Assembly: GCA_027603065.1 (NCBI GenBank)
Contig: JADGJP010000040.1
Span: 154,630 to 218,629 of the forward strand
From: Geranomyces variabilis
Lineage: Eukaryota; Chytridiomycota; Chytridiomycetes; Spizellomycetales; Powellomycetaceae
DNA: 64,000 nt
Direction: 5' to 3'
Position numbers and translations under genes: made by a program. The notes beneath the pieces are model-generated. The model was not told the origin of the DNA and made no database searches. It saw nothing but the letters and a program-made list of their open reading frames with translations. Of the stretch, positions 45,718-56,691 are shown one piece after another. Numbering within the stretch: position 1 is the stretch's first letter; each line of letters opens with the position of its first letter.

Positions 45718-45822
45718 ATGCAAATGAAGTTATAGATCTATCGCATCAGTAACGAGCAAAACACATGGACTCCTGTGACAAACAATAAAACATTCATTCA
45801 TTCACAAAGAGCGGTGTTTGAG

Positions 45823-46911
45823 TTATTTTTTTGTTTTGATTGGTACAGGGACGATATCTGCCATTAGTTTCCGCTCCGTCTGCGATTCACGCTCGTCGGT
45901 AACTTTGCCCAGGTCCTTCAGTTCATCCACAATCTGCCGAAGTACCTCTCGGCTCTTTCGGTTCTTCTTGTCGACCACCGTAACCTTAACGCGGTGACGC
46001 GCAAGCAAAAACGTCCGTGCGCGGGCGATCTTGATGGACAGGTCGTGTGAACTTATTGTCGAGCCCACCTCAATCTCCTTTAATGATGTTTGAGATCCTG
46101 AAGACCCGGGCTTTTTCCGCGAGTCCTGCCGCGCCTTTTGTTGCGCTTCATGCGAAACAATCCGGCATGTCGGCGGTACGTTGGGGTTTGCTGCGGCTGC
46201 GTCTGGGTTTTCGAGCAGCAGGTCGTGGGTTCTTCGCGGAAACAGCTTCAGCGCTTCTGCGAGCGGCATCACACCAGCGTCCTTTCCGCTATCCGCCCAC
46301 ACAACACGGACTTGCGCCGCCGTAATCTTTTCGTTCTTCAGTGGTTTCACAAACGCGCCGCCAGTCCCTGTGGACCGAGGCCCGTCAGCGACGATCTGCA
46401 CCACGCGGTATACCGACAGGTCGTCTTTGGCGTTCACAATACTCAGCTCGTGAGTTGCCCGGTCAAAGGTTTTGAGAGCTTCCGCATAGGTAATTTCGCC
46501 GAGGTTGGCTCCCGTTGGTCCAATCACGATCATGCGGGTCGATGGTGTGAGTCGCTGGACGACTCGGTAGACTGGCGGGTCTTGCCTTGCATTGACAAGG
46601 CGGAGCTCGTGGGTCGTTGAATCAAACGTTCCGCATGCGGCTTGATACGTCATTGTGCCGAGTTTTGTGCCTGTAGCAGAAATGACCGCAATTTGGGTGT
46701 GTGAAAAGACTCCAGCAGGAGCGGGAGGGAGTTTGGAGTTTGCGAGAGGGCGGGCTGACGGTTTCGGTGGCGGCGGAAAGGAAAGACAGCGGCGGGATAC
46801 CAGGACTGCCGGGCGGCGAGACGGCAGTTCGAGGAGACATACTACCGAGGCGGGTCGGAGATGAAAGAAGCGCTTGCAGGACGCCGCGAGCCGGGCGTGT
46901 GTCGGTGACAT
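45823..46911 (-). CDS. Mitochondrial translation initiation factor IF-3 with two extra N-domain repeats
   Basis: Single exon, 362 aa, starting MSPTHARLAASCKRFF with an Arg-rich mitochondrial presequence. The canonical IF3-N domain is at about 193-253 (NEKITAAQVRVVW; PPTCRIVSHE) and IF3-C at about 275-350 (KEIEVGSTISSHDLSIKI; RVKVTVV; LADIVP-like end). Before these are two further copies of the IF3-N fold: residues 73-119 (IAVISATGTKLGTMTY; HELRLVN; VYRVVQ) and 126-172 (MIVIGPTGANLGEITY; HELSIVN; VYRVVQ). These two are more like each other than like the third, suggesting a local duplication. IF-3 prevents premature joining of mitoribosomal subunits. The extra copies are unusual for the family. 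Divergent from RNase H2A by 184 bases. Confidence 0.88.
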   Translation of the reverse strand: MSPTHARLAASCKRFFHLRPASVVCLLELPSRRPAVLVSRRCLSFPPPPKPSARPLANSKLPPAPAGVFSHTQIAVISATGTKLGTMTYQAACGTFDSTTHELRLVNARQDPPVYRVVQRLTPSTRMIVIGPTGANLGEITYAEALKTFDRATHELSIVNAKDDLSVYRVVQIVADGPRSTGTGGAFVKPLKNEKITAAQVRVVWADSGKDAGVMPLAEALKLFPRRTHDLLLENPDAAAANPNVPPTCRIVSHEAQQKARQDSRKKPGSSGSQTSLKEIEVGSTISSHDLSIKIARARTFLLARHRVKVTVVDKKNRKSREVLRQIVDELKDLGKVTDERESQTERKLMADIVPVPIKTKK

Positions 46912-47095
46912 TGTTGGATCAAAGCAAGGTGAAGTAAAGGAAGGCTGCGGAGCACCAGCAACCGCCGGGAATTTCCAGCAAAATTCGTCCGAAATGTCCG
47001 AGAATCACGCATTCGCCAAAAGCTCGCCCTCGCTCCCCACCACCACCATCTATCCTGACCTGTCGACCTGGCCCAGAAGCCAGTAACCTTCCAAC

Positions 47096-48374
47096 ATGCC
47101 GCAAACTCGAAGCGCATCATTACGCTCTGCCACCACCCGATCGTCGACTCCACCGCTTAACGACTCGCCACCCTCGCAGCCCAACTCACTCTCGCCCTCG
47201 CCGTCCCCTCCGCCAGCCCTTTTACCTGAAGACGCCGAACCGCTACCGGGATCATATTTCCATCCTACTCATGTCCCAACAACCCCATGCACGGCTTCGT
47301 GGACTCACCATACTCCCGTTCCTGCCGCCCTAGCTAATGGCGAAAAGGCATGTTTGGGCGTCGATGAGGCCGGACGCGGGCCAGTCCTCGGACCGATGGT
47401 GTACGCGTGCGCCTACATGCCTCTCGACAAAAAGGACGAACTGGCAGCACTTGGAATGGATGGTGAGCGTCCGCGGCACATGCGGCACCTCGGCCTTTAC
47501 GAAACGATTGGCGCTTCACTAAGGCGTTTTGTGTACAGATTCGAAAGTTCTCAAAGAAGAGCAGCGCGACGAACTGTTCAAGCTGATGGAAGGTCACGGC
47601 GATTGGATTGGGTGGGGCGTGCATGCCTGCAGCCCACAGGACATATCTGGATGCATGCTCCGGCGGGCGAAGCATAGTCTGAATGCGCTGGCGCATGACA
47701 CGACAATCGAGCTGATCCGAGAAACAATCGCGCGTGGAATCAATGTGGCAGAGGTTTACGTTGACACGGTCGGCCCACCAGCATCATATGCAGCCAAGCT
47801 GCAGACATTCTTTCCGGGAATCCGAATCACGGTCGCCAAGAAGGCAGATTCCCTATATCCTTGTGTTAGCGCGGCCAGTATTGTCGCGAAAGTATCTCGC
47901 GACGCGGCATTAAAAGGCTGGAAGTGGGTGGAAGGCGTTGACGGAGTCTTTACCAAAAGATTTGGGAGCGGGTATCCATCCGGTAGGCTCAAGCTGTTAT
48001 GCGCAACTCAGGAAAGCGGAGGTCACCTTGCTGACTTTTCCACATTTGTAGACCCAAATACCGTGAAGTGGTTAAACGAGCATGTGGACCCCGTGTTTGG
48101 CTATCCAAGGCTCATGCGGTTTAGCTGGTCTACGTGTGTCAAGATTCTGGAGGATAAAGCGGTTGGGGTCATGTGGTGAGCTCATCAAAATTTAACTGCA
48201 TCTGGCACATATGGCAACTCGTACTTATGCGGTCGTCGTCCTGCTTTCAACAGGCCCGCAGACGAGGAAGAAGAGGAAGGGGCGGACATCCGTGGCTATT
48301 TTGCGAAAAAGGACGCACCAGTAGCGTCTAGAGACACACTTCTATCTTCTTTTAAGCACCTTTCTCGTATTTAG
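47096..48374 (+). CDS. RNASEH2A: Ribonuclease H2 catalytic subunit A
   Basis: Four exons (47096-47462, 47539-47982, 48052-48175, 48254-48374) give 351 aa. Residues 1-80 are a Ser/Pro-rich extension not found in human RNASEH2A (299 aa). The active site begins [16 protein letters not shown] (D90, E91), followed across the first junction by [10 protein letters not shown], then [28 protein letters not shown], and FGSGYPS-DP across the second junction. [20 protein letters not shown] is also typical. The C-terminus is acidic, then a possible PCNA-interacting-like end (GYFAKK...LLSSF) is seen. The enzyme removes ribonucleotides from DNA and RNA:DNA hybrids in the nucleus, normally in a trimer with subunits B and C, which are not in this window. 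Confidence 0.96.
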
Positions 48375-48420
48375 CCAAACTCTTTGATAATTTATTCTAC
48401 CACGCTTTCTAACCAGCCGA

Positions 48421-49146
48421 ATGACTCACTTGCCTCACGTGATCAGTGCAAGTCCCGAAGGTTCTTGCCTGTCCGTCAAAAGGGCGGACTCGCCTCGCAT
48501 CTCTCCTGTTCTTTCTTCGCACGTAGAGCAAAAACAAGGCACCGTTGTCCAAATGGCAACACTCCTATACCCACCACATTACCACCGGCGCGCTACACTT
48601 CACCGCAGGACCACTTCAGAAATGCGAGGCAAAAAGCGGGAACGCGAAGAATTGCCATTACCAAACGACGCTGCCCAAGTTTCCGCCGACCACCCTTACT
48701 CAAAAGAGTACGGCAGTACGCCAAACCCTCTGTTTTTGGCGCCGCAAGTCGTAGACGCCGGCAGGCGTGTAGCAGCGGCTGCGGAGCCACTTGAGCACGG
48801 AAAGCGCGCTCGGTTCGAGCAGTCTGGAGGACGCTCCGATGGGAACGATCACAGCAACGGCACTCGCTCCAATCTCGAGCCTCCTCCACCTTTCTATCCG
48901 GCCTATAGCCTTTCTCCTGTGCGCATATCACTGCGTTCGCAACCTCGACTGTCGTCACCGTCAATTTCTAGCTCTTACGACGATATCAACCATCTGTTAC
49001 ATGACTTGAACACCACTCGCGCACACCGGGAGGACTCTGCACGGCCGCCGCCAAATGTGGAGGAAACCAAGGAATGCAACTATACCCCTATGAATGACCT
49101 GTTACGGGCTCTGCACATGGCGAGAAATGGAGGAGGAGGAGGCTGA
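48421..49146 (+). CDS. Uncharacterised disordered protein, 241 aa
   Basis: Single exon starting 46 bases after the RNase H2A stop on the same strand. The protein is Pro/Ser/Arg-rich with several Arg/Lys patches (MRGKKRERE, EHGKRARFEQ) and Pro runs (EPPPPFYPAYSLSPVR). Short hydrophobic elements near the C-terminus (DDINHLLHDL; PMNDLLRALHMAR) precede a run of five Gly. No known domain. The call rests on frame length and non-random composition, so a shorter or spliced gene is possible. Its close spacing to RNASEH2A leaves little room for a separate promoter. Confidence 0.5.
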   Translation: MTHLPHVISASPEGSCLSVKRADSPRISPVLSSHVEQKQGTVVQMATLLYPPHYHRRATLHRRTTSEMRGKKREREELPLPNDAAQVSADHPYSKEYGSTPNPLFLAPQVVDAGRRVAAAAEPLEHGKRARFEQSGGRSDGNDHSNGTRSNLEPPPPFYPAYSLSPVRISLRSQPRLSSPSISSSYDDINHLLHDLNTTRAHREDSARPPPNVEETKECNYTPMNDLLRALHMARNGGGGG

Positions 49147-49303
49147 AACAGAGAAAATGCCCTATTTTCTGTAGCATGATTTGAAAATACTAAATATAAA
49201 GATTTTTGGAAACGCAGTGCAGCATTTGAATACAACGAAAATGACTGTGTGATCGCATCGTCCGTGCCCGCCGAGACTCGGGTCACAACTACTTGTCATC
49301 TGC

Positions 49304-49561
49304 CTAGTCGTTCGCAACCATTTGCTGCACAATTGCGTGCGCCTCCGCGATATCGTCAGATTCCCAGGGCTTGAGACCATAAGCTTGCATGAAGTTGGTC
49401 CACCCGCCGTAAGATTTGATCACTTCACGCTCAGCTCTGGTGACAAAAGACACGTCAGTTGACCGCGCCTTATTCCGTTCTCACAAGCATGAGAGCCGGC
49501 GGGGCCGATAATAGGTCTCCGAGTCGGTCGTTTACTTACGGAGACCGTCCGTAGCAGGCAT
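49304..49561 (-). CDS. Small conserved protein, 50 aa (YGGWTNFM...GLKPW type)
   Basis: Two exons (49561-49540 and 49434-49304) with a 105-nt intron code a 50-residue protein beginning MPATDGL. Its core SYGGWTNFMQAYGLKPW is followed by an acidic helix (ESDDIAEAHAIVQQM). I recall similarly sized uncharacterised fungal proteins with a GGWTNFM...GLKP core, but cannot search for them here. No signal peptide or membrane helix. The upstream 22-nt exon supplies the ATG; the splice acceptor could also be two bases upstream, but only the chosen one keeps the frame. Divergent from the expansin-like gene by 170 bases. Confidence 0.6.
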
Positions 49562-49731
49562 CGTGAAAGTTGGTTTAACTGTTGCGAAAGACAACCTTGT
49601 GCTTCAACCAGGCGAGAGGCTCTTAATGAAAGGCTGCGCCCCCCACACGAAACGCAGCCCGTCACGCACCTTTTCGCACGAAGGCTTAAGGCTCATTTCC
49701 TTCGCCATTCTGTACCCGCCGTCGCATCCAA

Positions 49732-50684
49732 ATGCAAAGCGGAACAAAGTCAACGTTGCCAGCTCCTGCCGCTAGGCTGCTCGCTGGCCTCCTGCTTGCT
49801 TGCTCATTGTCCAGCTCCGCTGCATGGACCGCCGGCAAAGCAACTCATTACGGTAGGAAAGTGTGTGGCTCGTGAGCGGGGAAAGAAGGGAACTTTTGCT
49901 GATGTATTATCCCGCTTGGCCAGGCCCATACCCATCGGCCCCGCAGTATGCCGACGCAGGATATTTGCCAAACGAACAAGGAATCGGGTGTTCCACCGGC
50001 ATTCCCGGAAACGACCCGAGGTGGAATGCTATTGTCGCCGCAGGCGTGTATCCAGTCCCGCCTCCCTTCACCACCACCATTTATCCGAAACAGGCAACCG
50101 TTGCTGTCTCGAAAGCCGCTTACCCGTCAAAGGTCACCGCAAATAGCATGTGCTATCGGACGCTGCAGCTTAGAAGCCGGACGAATTCCTCACTACCAAC
50201 AATCAGTGCTATCGCCGTGGACTATTGCCCGTTCGGAGCATGCAACTGGCCAGCAAAAGAGCTGGCTAATAATGTGGATATTTACGGCGAGTACACTTGG
50301 AAAGCGCTCGGTGGGCAAGACGGTGGCGGAACTATCGATCTTGAAATTCTGTGGCCTGCGGACGTCAAGCCATGGGGCCCTTGGGATGCGGACGATCCGG
50401 ACCTTCCCAGCGGCGTAACTCCTGGCCCCGCTAGCGCTGGCGCTGGCGCCGATGGTAACGCTATTCCAGCAACGACAGGCGTACCGCTCTCTGCAGGCGG
50501 AGATAGTGACAGCAGTGGGCTCGGCACAGGCGCCATCGCTGCCATAGTTGTCGCGTGCGTCGCAGGAGCCGCCGCCGTTTCGTTTGGCGCTTGGTGGTAC
50601 GCTCGCAAGAGAGCTCATTTTGCGGCGAAAGCGAGGGCATCCGGTTCTGCGACCGAGAAGCCCTCCGCACAATGGGCAACCTAA
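49732..50684 (+). CDS. Expansin/RlpA-like double-psi barrel protein with C-terminal membrane anchor
   Basis: Exons 49732-49852 and 49924-50684 give 293 aa. The first exon codes a signal peptide (ARLLAGLLLACSLSSSAAW) and begins the domain with TAGKATHYG, spliced to PYPSAPQYADAGYL. The double-psi beta-barrel features are GIGCSTGIPGNDPRWNAIV, VTANSMCYRTLQL, VDYCPFGACNWPAKEL and IDLEILWP. The usual catalytic-type His-Phe-Asp set of lytic family-45 enzymes is not evident, consistent with expansin-like loosening or binding. A Gly/Ala/Ser linker leads to one membrane helix (GAIAAIVVACVAGAAAVSF) and a short basic tail (YARKRAHF), so the domain faces outside as a type I protein. A role at the cell wall or in substrate attachment is inferred. 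Confidence 0.72.
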
Positions 50685-50941
50685 TCGATTCATGCTGGCG
50701 TTTTCGAACTAGTTTAGCTTTTTCTCGGCGTATCGAGTCTCGCTCTTCTTTCCCCATTAGATTTCAGTGTAGTATAGGCTGCAAAGCAACCTCAGCCGTA
50801 GATTTTTGCAAAACCGACCCTGTAACTAAACATCAAGATATCTCCTTTGCTGGGTATTCAAAACACTGTCACAAAAATCCTTCGCCTTTCTTTCAACCCT
50901 CTCCCTCCCTCAGTCCCCAATGGTCTGGTCCTAATCAAACC

Positions 50942-53583
50942 CTAAACAACTGGTCTGGCGTGAGCGTCTGCGTCAACAAAGTTTTGCAAATTCTTGCTCA
51001 TGTAGTACGGCCGCTCTCGTGAGCCGTCGTTCCGCTGGCTGTCCTCGCAGAAGCTGAGGAAGATTGTAGTGACCGTCATCGAATACGAGGACAGGATCGA
51101 AGACGCCGTCAGGTACGAGAAGATAATGATGAAGATGAGCGGGACGGCGTAGTTGGAGAACACCTCCGCGTCGCCCTCAAGGTGCACCAGCAGGCCGAGA
51201 CCGCCAAGTGTGACGATAAAAACGACCGCGAGCTTGCCGACAAAGATCAAGAAGCCCGACACTTTGTGTACCACAACGAGGCTAAAATGCGACAAGGAAT
51301 AACAGGGGGAGTATAATGTGAGCGAAATGAACGACCACATGAAGAACATGCAAGCTTTCTTCTCTTACCGAACGACATTAGCCGCAATCAGCTGCACCGC
51401 CATCCTAGCAGCGGTGCAAAAGCTGTATCCGTACACCGCGATCTCCACGTATGCGTTCTTGGTCAGCATCTTGAGCAGCGACTCGAGACACTTGAAGCAG
51501 CACTGCAAACAGCACAGAGTGTACTTTGCGCACTTGTTGCCCGTGCCGTTCACTCGGCGCTGCGCTTCGACAATCAGGATTCTGATCAGCTGCACCGTTG
51601 CAATGAGGAGAGAGCCGAGCGCGAGCGAGCCGAGGTGGTATCGGAACACCCTGCCCAGCGAGGACAGCACGGGGAACCTCGGAAGCGATTTTTTGCCGTT
51701 AGGGCCAGGCCTGCACCAATACCTGTACAAGGGAGAAAAATCGCATGTGGTTTTTAAGCTCTCGATGCGGGCGGGCGGGGATGACAGAAAAACACGGCCA
51801 AATGGACTTACCATGATGCAATAGCCCCGGCTATCGTAGTTTGTCCAATTGCGATGATCCAGTTGTACACCCACAAGAAGCCAAAGGTAAAGTAAATCTG
51901 AAGATACTGCAGCGTGTGGTCCGACGAATAAGTGCGACCGGTTTTCGTTTTCTCAAGACCGTCATTGACGTCGACTGTGACGGCCGTTGCAATGGCGGTG
52001 CCTGATGTGGCCAGCAGTGCCATCACGGCGACGAAAATCGCCATCCATATCAGAATGACAAAATACTTGACAAAGGGGAAGAGCGCGACAAATGGCATGG
52101 CCCGGAGGGCGTGTGATGCCTCCTTGATGATGTGCGTTGCGAGGCGGATACGGCGGACGAGGCACAGAACGAGGATGCTGATAATCGCCGCAATGCCTCC
52201 GATTATGCATCCTATAAGATGAGAAGAATTGAATGGCAGCTGTGTTAGTGCATAGAGTGACCCTGACAGGTACTCTTCCGACCCGCCCCAGACTTACCCA
52301 GCACGAGCAGGAGCTTCTCGTTATACAAAATGCTGTCGACTTGCTCAAAACCGACGCTGAGAAGACCTTGATGCAAGACGTGGATCCGTACGTAGTTGTA
52401 AATAAAGTACGCGGCGAGCACCCACGCAACAATCACCACAATCATGATAGTGAGCCACACAATGGCGCCGGCGAAAAACTGCAGCAGCAGCAGGTATGCA
52501 TAGCCGATGACGAATGCGGCGCCGACGCAGACAAGGATGACCCACCAATTGGTGGCAAGGTCCTGGAAGATAATTGACGACACGTCACGAGCGTTGAGCT
52601 CAATTGACAGCGCCTGGCCCCAGCTTTGTGAGTTCACGAGCGTATATGTTTCGTTGTAGTAACTTGCATTAGCGGCGGATTTGATGTCAGACAAAAGCTG
52701 CAGCGGGATGCAGCGGTTGAGGACGGACTTTGAATCGATGGTGTAAGTGCAGCTGTAATTGGAGACCTGGTTGAAGATTTCAGTGTGCGTGGACCCGAGC
52801 GTGATATCATAGCGGCACACAGCGGTGAGGTCCGAGGCCGTCGAGGTTGGGCATGAGGCCACGCAGCGGTGGTAGCTGTCCGGGTCGTCAACAAAGAACA
52901 GCAGGTTGGTTTGGTTGGATAAATCACGGGCAGAGTCCTCGCCGATTGGCGCACCGCATAAGTTGCCCTCAGAATCGCGACCATAGATCAGCCTTGACAT
53001 TGAGATGCCAAAAAAGTGATTAGCGAGACAAGAAGCAATGCAGGAAACTCAAACTACAAACTACCCTCGTAACATACCGGTTGACATTGCCGTAGCGAAT
53101 TGCATAATACGAAATCGCAACCATCCCGCCAAACATCAAAATAAACACAAAGAGCCAGAAAACGTCGTGGCACTTCCTGCCACGGACGTTATCGCCACTG
53201 GGAGCCGGCAGCATGTCGTACCCCTTTTTGCCTTTGACTCCACGGTTGCCAGCACCATTATTGCTCCGGTCGTTATCATCATCGTCGTAGCTGCGCGGAC
53301 CGGGGTTTTGTCGCGGTTGCTCGTAGTATTGTTCTTGCTGCGGCGGCGGAGCGTACTGCTGCTGATGCGGAGGAGCGTAATAGGTTGGTTGCTGCTGCAT
53401 CGGAGGCTCCGAGTAATATTGCTGCTGGGGCTGGTACTGCGGCTGATGCTGCTGACGTTGAGGCTGGTTATTCATGCGAGGCGGTTGAGGACGGTTATAC
53501 TGCTGCGGGCGCTGGTAGTTGTTAGGCGAGCCGTTGTAGCCGTTGTCGTCATGGGCGGACGGATACACAGCGCGATTGGGCAT
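50942..53583 (-). CDS. Choline-transporter-like protein (CTL/PNS1, SLC44 family)
   Basis: Five exons (53583-53078, 52992-52298, 52211-51812, 51722-51369, 51281-50942) give 764 aa. The N-terminal 115 residues are Gln/Pro/Tyr-rich (polar, cytosolic). Membrane segment 1 (DVFWLFVFILMFGGMVAI) is followed by the family block RLIYGRDSEGNLCG, then a large extracellular loop with paired Cys and N-glycosylation sites (NYS, NAS, NET). A block of hydrophobic segments follows (VILVCVGAAFVIGYAYLLL; LTIMIVVIVAWVLAAYF), then the CTL signature around SLGRVFRYHLGSLALGSLLI and QLIRILI. Introns are 85-89 nt, longer than most in the window. The family moves choline or organic cations at plasma or organelle membranes; transport by the fungal PNS1 branch is less sure. 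Confidence 0.93.
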
Positions 53584-54133
53584 ATCGTCGCTCGTGATGG
53601 CGGCGGTTGTCGGTTTTGGTCAGGCGAAAAAGGGCTGCTATGAGATTTGAGATTCAGAGACGGGGTAGGACTAGGGGTATGCAGAGAAATCTCACAACGG
53701 AAGCAGCTGGGTATAAATTCAATGAGAGACGGCCCGCGGTCAACGCTCGGTTGCTGCGTAGTTATAGTAGTGCCAAGCTCCGCTTGCCCTCGTAAACAAA
53801 AATTCGGAGGCGCCTTGCTCCTGTCGCATGAGTTGAGTATGCTTCTTAAAGAACCATGCCAAGGCAACGATAATAATAGCTGTGGCTCAATGGGATCTAT
53901 TTTTGGCATCATGCTCGCGGAGGTCGAGCGGAGTTTCGACAGCTCGCCTGGTGTGAGTCACACAGTTAAGGAACCACGACCTGACCTTATCCCCACCTCG
54001 CGCAATGTCTTTCGCAACAAGACTTGTATATAAATAAGAGCGCTAACTAATTCTACGTCTATAGCTTCCTGTACAGTAATACCGTGCGCACAAAATTGGT
54101 AAATCAAACCGCTTGCAGCTACTAGGCGCTAGA
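53584..54133. promoter_or_regulatory. Upstream region of the CTL gene
   Basis: About 550 bases between tandem minus-strand genes. It contains the palindrome GTGTGAGTCACAC at 53952-53964. No gene recognised. Confidence 0.4.
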
Positions 54134-56464
54134 TTAGCGGGAGCTTCCGCGCATAAGGGTTAGAAAGGCCTCTTGAGGGAGCTGGACACCGCCTGCCATT
54201 GTCTTGAGCCTTTTCTTTCCAGCTTTTTGTTTGTCCAGCAACTGTAGTTGTCGAGATTTGCGTTAGTCTTCCGCAAACGGCGGCGATCACACAAAAACAC
54301 TGCGTACCTTCATCCTCCGCGTAATGTCCCCGCCGTAGCACTTTGCCGTAACATCTTTTCGCACAGCTGTGATTGATTCTCTGCACACAACGCGATTGTT
54401 GACCGCCGCTTGAATAGTAATCTCAAACAACTGCCTGCTCATAACGCCTTTCAAGCGTTTCGCCCAATCCTTGGCAACGCGATCGGCAGCCGACCGGTGT
54501 ACAATTGTCGCAAGAGCATCGACCGCCTTCCCGTTGAGCAGAATGTTGACTTTGACAAGGTCTGCGGCCTCATATCCAATCTCTTCATAGTCAAAGCTGG
54601 CGTATCCAGACGTCCGCGATTTGAGCTGGTCATAAAAGTCCGTCAAAATTTCCGACATCGGGAGCGTGTACTTCATCATCACGCGGTTGTCGTCTATAAA
54701 TGTGTAATCCTGCTGTTCGCCGCGATGCGCTCCGCAAAGATCCATCAGGGGACCAAGGTATTCGGACGGAAATACCAAAGTGCCCGAAACCATCGGTTCC
54801 AAAAACGCCGCGACCTTGGCGTGTTCTTCAATATCTGGGAATTGAGCTGGATTTCGAATGATCTTTTCGGTGCCGTTCGTGTACTTGACGATATACGGCA
54901 CAGTAGGCGCCGTGTTGATAACTGTGGAATCGTATTCCTCTTCCAGACGCTCCCGAAACACGTCCATATGCAGGGTTCCCAAAAAACCCAACCGAAATCC
55001 TTGACCAAGCGCCACGCTAGACTCTTTGGCGACGCTGACGCTCGCGTCGTTCAAAGTAAGTCGATCCAGGGCCTCTTGCAGCTTGGTGTAGTCGACAGAG
55101 TCTATCGGATACATTCCGGCAAAGACCATTGATTTTGCTGGTTCGAATCCGGGGAAGGCTTCGACCGGCGAGCCCTCGCGATAGAATGTGTCTCCAATGT
55201 GGGCATCCCGAGTTGTCTTCATCCCAAGAACAACATAACCGACTTGCCCGCTCTCCAACGAGGCCGTAGAAACTTGGTTTGGGAACATTATTCCAAGATC
55301 TGTAACCTCATAGGAATTGCGGGTATGTGCGCTGACAATCCTATCGCCTAGTATGCACGTCGTTTCAGAAGAAAAAGTGGTATTTCGTCCGAATGGGAGT
55401 ACACCTTACCCTTGCGAAGATTGCCGTCACGAACGGCGACAAGACACACCACGCCGACAAATTTATCGTACCAGCTGTCAAACAAAAGCCCGCGAAAAGG
55501 AGCGCTTGCGTTTGCAGTAGGAGCATCCACTTGCTCGATGATGCGAGGGAGCACGTCCTTGACTCCCAGTCCAGTTTTTGCTGAAATTGACAAAACGTTG
55601 GACACATCAAGCTCGAACGTCGTCTCGATTTGACGGGCTACTTTTTCAGGGTCTGCGCCGGGAAGATCGATTTTGTTTAAGACGGGTATAATGTTGAGGT
55701 CTTCGCCGATGGCAAGGAAAAAGTTGGCGACCGTTTGCGCCTGGATGCCCTGACATGAGTCGACGAGCAGCACGGTGCCTTGACAAGCTGCTAGCGACCG
55801 CGAGACCTCGTAGCTAAAATCCACGTGTCCGGGTGTATCAATAAGATTTAATAAATAGTCTTCGCCGTTGTGATTGTAGATCATCGACGCAGTCTGTTGC
55901 GGTCTTTATCAGTATTGTGCAATGGGCTTTTGCTGCGGACTCCGTGGACAAAGACTTACCTGAGCCTTGACGGTAATGCCTCGCTCTCGCTCCACCTTTA
56001 ACTTATCGAGAACTTGCTTGTTGACCGAGTCTTTTGAGATTGTCCCGGTCAATTCGAGCAAACGGTCCGCGAGCGTACTCTTTCCGTGGTCAATGTGAGC
56101 AATGATGCTGAAATTTCGTACTCGCTCCGGCGGAAAGTCCCGCATGTCAATTTTATCTGAAGCCTAATTCGAACATAAATATGGCATCCAGACGGGCAGC
56201 TTTGCCGCGAGGGGTTCTTACAGTGGCAAACGTTCGACAGCGGAGTCTTGTATCCGCGCCACAAAAAGGAGCACGCCCTCGCGAGACCAGTGAGGGCCAG
56301 ATGGCAGATAAACCATTCCGTTGAATCGCTCGTGCTTGATGATATTGGCGGTCAGACTGGCAAAAGCAGCAGCGGGAACTTTGGAGCGACCTCGGTCGCG
56401 GACGAGGAACGTTCCTTCTAAGAGCGCAAGCGCCCAGTACCCGGAGGCCAGCAGGAGCAACCAT
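54134..56464 (-). CDS. GUF1: GUF1/LepA (EF-4), mitochondrial back-translocating GTPase
   Basis: Five exons (56464-56222, 56163-55960, 55893-55410, 55347-54308, 54241-54134) give 692 aa. Exon 1 is a long Arg-rich mitochondrial presequence with no Asp before residue 70. The GTPase motifs are AHIDHGKST (103-111), [20 protein letters not shown] and SAKTG. Downstream are the LepA-specific regions [45 protein letters not shown] and the C-terminal [18 protein letters not shown]. The first splice acceptor used (at 56163) is the one that keeps the frame; the next AG downstream does not. GUF1 supports mitochondrial protein synthesis under stress. It shares a 227-base divergent promoter with a PPR gene, also probably mitochondrial. 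Confidence 0.96.
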
Positions 56465-56691
56465 GCGCTGACGTACTAGTCCAGGAAAAGTAGCAATATG
56501 AGAAGCGACAAAGAAACGCCGGGACGAAGGAGGAGCTGCGAATTGCAAGGTCGAGTCTTCGAGTCGCTATCAACGCACGCGAGGAAGAATGCTGCGCGCA
56601 ACATCCTTAATATAGGATAGCATGCTTCTCGCTTGACTCGCTTTTTGACGTTCCGCCTGTCCAGCTCTGTTTTTCCAGCTGCCTCTCGACG

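Noticed and set aside
28689-53960. TGASTCA (AP-1/bZIP) sites at 28690, 35148, 37771, 41129, 41240 and 53954
   Set aside because: About eight such 7-mers are expected by chance in 64 kb, so they cannot be read as a regulon for the local bZIP without further evidence.
55140-55160. GGTTCGAATCC, an apparent tRNA T-loop
   Set aside because: It lies inside the GUF1 coding exon (FEP codons on the minus strand) with no tRNA fold.
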